Below, piece by piece: positions 6,120-9,339 of a stretch of DNA of 9,339 bases. The notes under the pieces are model-generated. The model did no database searches. It was given only the letters and a program-made list of their open reading frames with translations, and was not told the DNA's origin. The number at the start of each line of letters is the position of its first letter. Position 1 is the first letter of the stretch. The position numbers were made by a program, and so were the translations under genes. The stretch comes from Rhizobiaceae bacterium UBA1291 (GTDB lineage: Bacteria; Pseudomonadota; Alphaproteobacteria; Rhizobiales; Rhizobiaceae), in contig DBUL01000054.1 in the NCBI GenBank assembly GCA_002307905.1, forward strand, positions 15,590-24,928, written 5' to 3'.

Positions 6120-6897
6120 CTGCCTGCAACTCCTTCAGGCGTTGCACTGCGGTCGGTGGCAGCGGCACCTGCGGGTTGTCGTGTACTGTCTCGATCAGCA
6201 GTTCGTCGCTCGCCTTTTCCAGTCTTTCGATCAGGGTTTCGTAGAAGACGTCGGGATCGAGTCCCGCTTCGATCGGCGGCAGGATCTTCACCTTGAAATG
6301 GCCGGGGAAGCGCAGGAACTTGCGGCGCGGCCAGAACAGACCGGGATGCATGGCGACCGGTACGACGGGCACGCCGAGATCGCGGTAGATGCGGGCAATG
6401 CCATATTTGTAAGCCGGTTCGGCGCCAGCCGCGCGACGTGTACCTTCCGGATAGATGATCAACTGGCGGCCGGCCGCCATCTCCTGCTTGGCCCGATCCA
6501 TGACCTTGACCATCACCTTGCCGCGGGCGCCGCGGTCGACCGGGATCATCTTCTGACGGGCGACATACCAGCCGAAGATCGGGATCCACATGAGCTCGCG
6601 CTTGAGGATATAGACCGGATCGTCGAGCCAGGGCAGCAGCGCGTAGGTATCCCACAGGGACTGGTGCTTTGGCGCCAGAATGTAGCCGCCATCAGGAATG
6701 TTTTCCAAACCCTCGAGCGTGAAGGTCGTGCCGACGACCTTCTCCATCAACCAGTGGTTGGAGCGTGCCCAGTTCTTGGGGATCGCGAAGGCTTTCTTGC
6801 GTGGTGCGAAGAAATAATAGGGCGACAGCACGATCATCTGGAGCACAAGATTGGCATAGAAGAGCGTGTTGAACACGATGGAACGCAGGATGATCAT
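6106..6897 (-). CDS. plsC: 1-acyl-sn-glycerol-3-phosphate acyltransferase
   Basis: A 263-residue PlsC-family acyltransferase that acylates lysophosphatidic acid to phosphatidic acid at the inner membrane. A hydrophobic N-terminal segment (about 5-31) probably anchors it. The four acyltransferase blocks are present: motif I KHQSLWD (77-83) with catalytic H78 and D83; motif II KRELMWIPIFGW (99-110) with IPVDRG (118-123); motif III YPEGTR (149-154); and motif IV VPVVPVAMHPG (176-186). Rhizobia carry several PlsC-like paralogues, including OlsA for ornithine lipids, so the exact acyl acceptor is not proved. The ATG at 6897 has a GAGG sequence 11 bases upstream, a longer spacing than ideal. It is the last gene of the ftsE-ftsX-ydcF-plsC run. 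Its final codons encode one arm of the chaC terminator hairpin. Confidence 0.9.
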   Translation of the reverse strand: MIILRSIVFNTLFYANLVLQMIVLSPYYFFAPRKKAFAIPKNWARSNHWLMEKVVGTTFTLEGLENIPDGGYILAPKHQSLWDTYALLPWLDDPVYILKRELMWIPIFGWYVARQKMIPVDRGARGKVMVKVMDRAKQEMAAGRQLIIYPEGTRRAAGAEPAYKYGIARIYRDLGVPVVPVAMHPGLFWPRRKFLRFPGHFKVKILPPIEAGLDPDVFYETLIERLEKASDELLIETVHDNPQVPLPPTAVQRLKELQAEKTA

Positions 6898-6900
6898 TAG

Positions 6901-6963
6901 GCGCTTTTCCTCAGGCGGGCGTGCAGACGTCCCTATCGCAAATCAGCGAGGATAAAAAGGCGC
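6901..6963 (-). promoter_or_regulatory. Inverted repeat covering the plsC ribosome-binding site
   Basis: Within the 89 bases between ydcF and plsC, the minus strand carries an arm at 6963-6948 (GCGC, TTTT, CCTC blocks) complementary to an arm at 6912-6901 (GAGG, AAAA, GCGC), with a bulged C and a three-base bulge and a loop of about 35 bases. The GAGG of the second arm is the likely plsC ribosome-binding site, so pairing would hide it. Structure is inferred by eye only. Confidence 0.3.
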
Positions 6964-6986
6964 AGTTCGGGGAAATCTCCGGCCTC

Positions 6987-7709
6987 TCAGTCGGAGGTCT
7001 TGGCCATTTTTGCGGTCGAGCGCAGTCCGTCGCTGCCCCAGCCGAGAATGCCGCGGGCATAGGCGACCAGCGTCTTGCCGTATTCCGACAGCAGCGTGCG
7101 CAGCACGTCCGGCTCGGCATACCAGGCAGTGTGCTTTAGATCGGAATTGACCACTGGATAGGGGATGTATGTCGTTGCCCGGTCCCTGCGGCGCAGTTCC
7201 ATCAGGCTGCGCGGCATATGGTAGTTATTGGTCACGACCAGCACCGAGGTATAGCCGTGGTCGTGGATCCACCGCGTGATCTCGTTGGCATTGCCGATGG
7301 TGTCGAGCGCCTCATAGCCGACATCGACGCAGCACTCGAAAAGGTCGGGCGAACTCTGCGTCATCTTACGGATCTGTGTCGGCGAAGTCGTCGGGTGCGC
7401 ACCGGAAATGAGCAGGCGCCGACCGGAGCCGCGTCGCAACAGTTCGACGGCCTGGTCGATGCGCTGATAACCGCCGGTCAGTACGACAATAGCATCGGCT
7501 CTTGCCTTGGTCGGCGGGACAAGTGTCGTCACCGAATCGGTGAACCATAGAAAACCGGCCAGGAAAAATGCGACAAGGACGATCGCGGCAAGCCCGCCAT
7601 AGCGCAGAACGCGACGCAAACGTCCCCGGCGGGCGAAAAGGCCGCCGGCGCTGCGCTGCGGCTGTTGCTCGCGGAAAGTCTTGTCGCGACTCATCTGACC
7701 CATCGTCAT
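6987..7709 (-). CDS. YdcF/SanA-type DUF218 protein
   Basis: A 240-residue protein with an Arg-rich cytoplasmic N-terminus (about 1-36), one membrane segment (about 37-57) and a DUF218 domain (about 70-225) predicted to face the periplasm. Domain motifs are ADAIVVLTGGYQRIDQAVEL (71-90), ISGAHP (101-106), DTIGNANE (136-143) and VVTNNYHMPRSLMEL (158-172), the standard Rossmann-like YdcF core. The family includes E. coli SanA and ElyC, envelope proteins linked to peptidoglycan precursor handling and barrier integrity; the biochemical activity is unsettled. A vicinal cysteine pair (C126, C127) lies in the domain. ATGs at 7709, 7703 and 7694 are all possible; none has a strong ribosome-binding site, and I take the first. 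It lies 69 bases downstream of ftsX and 89 bases upstream of plsC, both on the same strand. Confidence 0.83.
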   Translation of the reverse strand: MTMGQMSRDKTFREQQPQRSAGGLFARRGRLRRVLRYGGLAAIVLVAFFLAGFLWFTDSVTTLVPPTKARADAIVVLTGGYQRIDQAVELLRRGSGRRLLISGAHPTTSPTQIRKMTQSSPDLFECCVDVGYEALDTIGNANEITRWIHDHGYTSVLVVTNNYHMPRSLMELRRRDRATTYIPYPVVNSDLKHTAWYAEPDVLRTLLSEYGKTLVAYARGILGWGSDGLRSTAKMAKTSD

Positions 7710-7732
7710 GGTTCGTGCTTAGCGCGCTTCTG

Positions 7733-7761
7733 CCATAGGGAACAGGCGGCTTTGTGTCATT
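7733..7761 (-). promoter_or_regulatory. Candidate promoter for ydcF-like gene and plsC
   Basis: On the minus strand AATGAC (7761-7756) and CTATGG (7738-7733) are separated by exactly 17 bases, matching the rhizobial CTTGAC-N17-CTATAT layout at four of six positions in each box. Transcription would start near 7726, leaving a leader of about 17 bases before the ATG at 7709. It would let ydcF and plsC be expressed apart from ftsEX. Confidence 0.4.
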
Positions 7762-7778
7762 TTACAGGGTTCGCCAGA

Positions 7779-8804
7779 TCAATCTCCGAGCAGGCCGTCT
7801 GTCCGTGCCGGGTCGGAGCGGATGAGGTCGATCTCGTAGATCGTGCGCATCACGGTCAGACGCGCTGTCAGCGTGGTCAAGAGCGCAATGACGATCATCG
7901 TGGCAAAAATTCCCAGATAACCGAGATAGCCGATCGAGAACGTTCCGAACAGGGCTGTCGCCTGGTCGCTCTCCGGGGTGGCGAGCGAGCGGCTCTGCCA
8001 GAAGCCGGCGATGGAGAACAGCGCGGCGGCAAGCAACCCGCCGACGGCTGCGCCCTTGAGGCTGATCTTCAAGAAATGCTTTTGGAATTCCTGCGCGACG
8101 AACGAGCCTTCGGCGCCGACAAAATGAAGCACTTCGATAATGTGCCGATTGCCGGAGAGCGCACCGCGTGTGGCGAAGACGACGGTCATCACCATGGCGG
8201 TGAAAACCAGCACGAGCACGCCCGAACCGATCAGCACGGTGGTGCGGGCCATCTGCACGAGGCGGTCGACCCAGGTACGATGATCGTCGAGGAATGCCTG
8301 GGGCACCTCGACCTTCAGCTGGTCGCGCATGGCGGCGAAGTCGGGCGGATTCGCCTCGTCGATGGTGATGATGACGAGCCTCGGCACGGGCAATTCGTCA
8401 AGGTCGAGGCCTGTGCCGAGCCAGGGCTCCAGCAGGCGGGCGGTCGCAGCCTCGTCCATGATCTGTCCATCCTTCGTGCCGATGAAGGTCAGGGCCAGAT
8501 TGCGCGCCTTGATGAGTGCTTGATCCATGTCGAGGCCGTCTTCCGGCTTGATCTGGATGGTGATCTCCCGGGCGATTTGGCTCTGCCAGCCGGCGGCGGT
8601 GGCGCGCACCATGGAGACGGCGCCGAGCGTCAGGCAGGCAAGGAAGGCCATGATGGCGATCACCACCATCAGCGCATTGCCTTGGATGTTGGAGGACGGC
8701 AGGATCGCGCCTGTCGGACGGACCGTCATTTCGGTTCGGCGCGGTGCCTGCGGCTTGCCTGCCATGTCCCGCCCGCGTCGATCGTTCCGGTCGCGCTCAC
8801 TCAT
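7779..8804 (-). CDS. ftsX: Cell division protein FtsX, ABC transporter permease-like
   Basis: A 341-residue FtsX. With FtsE it forms the inner-membrane complex that activates septal peptidoglycan hydrolases at division. It has an Arg-rich cytoplasmic N-terminus of about 43 residues, then TM1 (about 44-66), a periplasmic loop of about 120 residues, TM2 (188-211), TM3 (250-268) and TM4 (292-314): the four-TM layout of FtsX. Conserved marks are EITIQIKP after TM1 and HIIEVLHFVGA (221-231), the cytoplasmic coupling region. ATG 8804 is preferred; it overlaps the ftsE end by 8 bases, typical of ftsEX coupling. An in-frame ATG at 8822 would add 6 residues, and neither has a strong ribosome-binding site. 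The last residues are polar and no terminator follows, so transcription may continue into ydcF. Confidence 0.92.
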   Translation of the reverse strand: MSERDRNDRRGRDMAGKPQAPRRTEMTVRPTGAILPSSNIQGNALMVVIAIMAFLACLTLGAVSMVRATAAGWQSQIAREITIQIKPEDGLDMDQALIKARNLALTFIGTKDGQIMDEAATARLLEPWLGTGLDLDELPVPRLVIITIDEANPPDFAAMRDQLKVEVPQAFLDDHRTWVDRLVQMARTTVLIGSGVLVLVFTAMVMTVVFATRGALSGNRHIIEVLHFVGAEGSFVAQEFQKHFLKISLKGAAVGGLLAAALFSIAGFWQSRSLATPESDQATALFGTFSIGYLGYLGIFATMIVIALLTTLTARLTVMRTIYEIDLIRSDPARTDGLLGD

Positions 8805-9339
8805 AGATGTCGAGCCGCCCATCTGTCAGGATCATGCGTCTGGCATCGACCTGATCCATCAGCGCCAGATCGTGGGTGGCGATGACGACGGCCGTGCCGA
8901 GGCGGTTCAATTCGAGAAAGAGGCTGAGCAGCCGCCGCGCCATTGGCGGGTCCACATTGCCGGTCGGCTCGTCGGCGAGCAGGATCTCCGGACGGTCTAT
9001 CAGCGCGCGGGCGATTGCCACGCGCTGCTTTTCGCCCCCTGACAGCACCGGCGGCAGCACATTGATCCGCTCGCCGAGACCCACCCATTTCAGCAGTTCC
9101 AGCACATCGCCGCGATAGCCCGCCTCCTCCTTGCCGCGCACGCGCAGCGGTAGTGCCACGTTCTCGTAGGTGGTCAGGTGATCGAGCAGTTGGAAATCCT
9201 GGAAGACGATGCCAACGCGCCGGCGCAGCATGGGTAGCTCGGCGCGCGGGATCTTGGTGATGTCGCGGCCGAAGCTGCGGATCAGTCCGCGCGTCGGCTG
9301 CAGCGACATGAACAGCAAGCGCAGCAGCGTGGTCTTGCC
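8797..9339 (-). CDS. ftsE: Cell division ATP-binding protein FtsE, N-terminus cut off
   Basis: The 5' part lies beyond the right edge; 180 residues remain. The visible part starts within the Walker A motif (GKTTLLR at residues 1-7 of the fragment). It continues with the Q-loop VGIVFQDFQLLDHLT, the ABC signature LSGGEKQRVAIARAL, Walker B ILLADEPTGNVD and the switch histidine in VIATHD. The SLQPT.G segment after Walker A, the QDFQLL Q-loop and the very short C-terminus after the H-loop are FtsE-like, and the overlapping ftsX gene settles the identity among ABC ATPases. It powers or gates FtsX at the cytoplasmic face during division. The fragment is in frame throughout with all catalytic motifs intact. 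Confidence 0.93.
   Translation of the reverse strand, partial: GKTTLLRLLFMSLQPTRGLIRSFGRDITKIPRAELPMLRRRVGIVFQDFQLLDHLTTYENVALPLRVRGKEEAGYRGDVLELLKWVGLGERINVLPPVLSGGEKQRVAIARALIDRPEILLADEPTGNVDPPMARRLLSLFLELNRLGTAVVIATHDLALMDQVDARRMILTDGRLDIYE

Noticed and set aside
6052..6900. A 282-codon plus-strand open frame opposite plsC
   Set aside because: plsC has all four acyltransferase motifs; this frame is its GC-rich mirror and runs through the chaC terminator.
6953..6986. T-run (CTTTTTA, minus strand) after the DUF218 gene as an intrinsic terminator
   Set aside because: The GC-rich bases before it do not form a stem longer than about three pairs, so termination is not supported.
7665..8885. 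A 406-codon plus-strand open frame opposite ftsX and the DUF218 gene
   Set aside because: It spans two well-supported genes and an intergenic region, has a His/Gly/Asp-rich low-information product and no ribosome-binding site.
1..9339. Mobile elements, CRISPR, phage, toxin-antitoxin or defence genes, tRNA or rRNA
   Set aside because: No matching proteins, terminal inverted repeats, regular repeats or RNA-gene-like sequences were seen; all coding space is filled by housekeeping-type genes.

Overview
The window looks like a chromosomal housekeeping segment of a GC-rich alphaproteobacterium of the Rhizobiales (Rhizobium / Agrobacterium / Ensifer / Shinella type). This rests on high GC, on the protein sequences, and on the gene order hisC-tyrC next to a DUF2125 protein, a ChaC-like protein, plsC and ftsEX. 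The genus cannot be fixed from the sequence alone. I see no insertion sequence, phage gene, CRISPR array, rRNA or tRNA. Coding density is very high and no stretch over about 120 bases lacks a gene.

Layout. At the left edge is the C-terminal part of a YhhN/lysoplasmalogenase-type membrane protein (+). It meets tail to tail, with a 4-base overlap, a two-gene minus-strand unit of gloB (glyoxalase II) followed by a DUF985 cupin whose ATG overlaps the gloB stop. An 85-base divergent intergenic region separates gloB from a plus-strand block. That block is a methyltransferase-fold protein with a degraded SAM site, then after 117 bases hisC (histidinol-phosphate/aromatic aminotransferase) and tyrC (prephenate/arogenate dehydrogenase), which overlap at TGATG. 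tyrC converges with a minus-strand DUF2125 envelope protein, with 8 bases between them. That gene diverges from chaC (gamma-glutamylcyclotransferase, +), which ends in a clear intrinsic terminator lying across the 3' end of the convergent plsC. The right third is one minus-strand run transcribed right to left: ftsE (cut by the window edge), ftsX, a YdcF/SanA-type DUF218 protein, and plsC.

How the genes fit together. hisC and tyrC supply the transamination and dehydrogenation steps of tyrosine synthesis, and hisC may also serve phenylalanine and histidine. gloB and chaC both act on glutathione conjugates or glutathione but are separate units. The ftsE-ftsX-ydcF-plsC run groups septal/peptidoglycan control with envelope and phospholipid synthesis. 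DUF2125 and the YhhN protein are also envelope proteins.

Nothing here is a clearly new system such as a defence island or a biosynthetic cluster. The points most worth following are the methyltransferase-fold protein lacking normal SAM-binding residues, a possible leaderless start for it from overlapping divergent promoters, a small upstream ORF plus hairpin that runs into the hisC start, the terminator embedded in plsC, and a possible structure covering the plsC ribosome-binding site.
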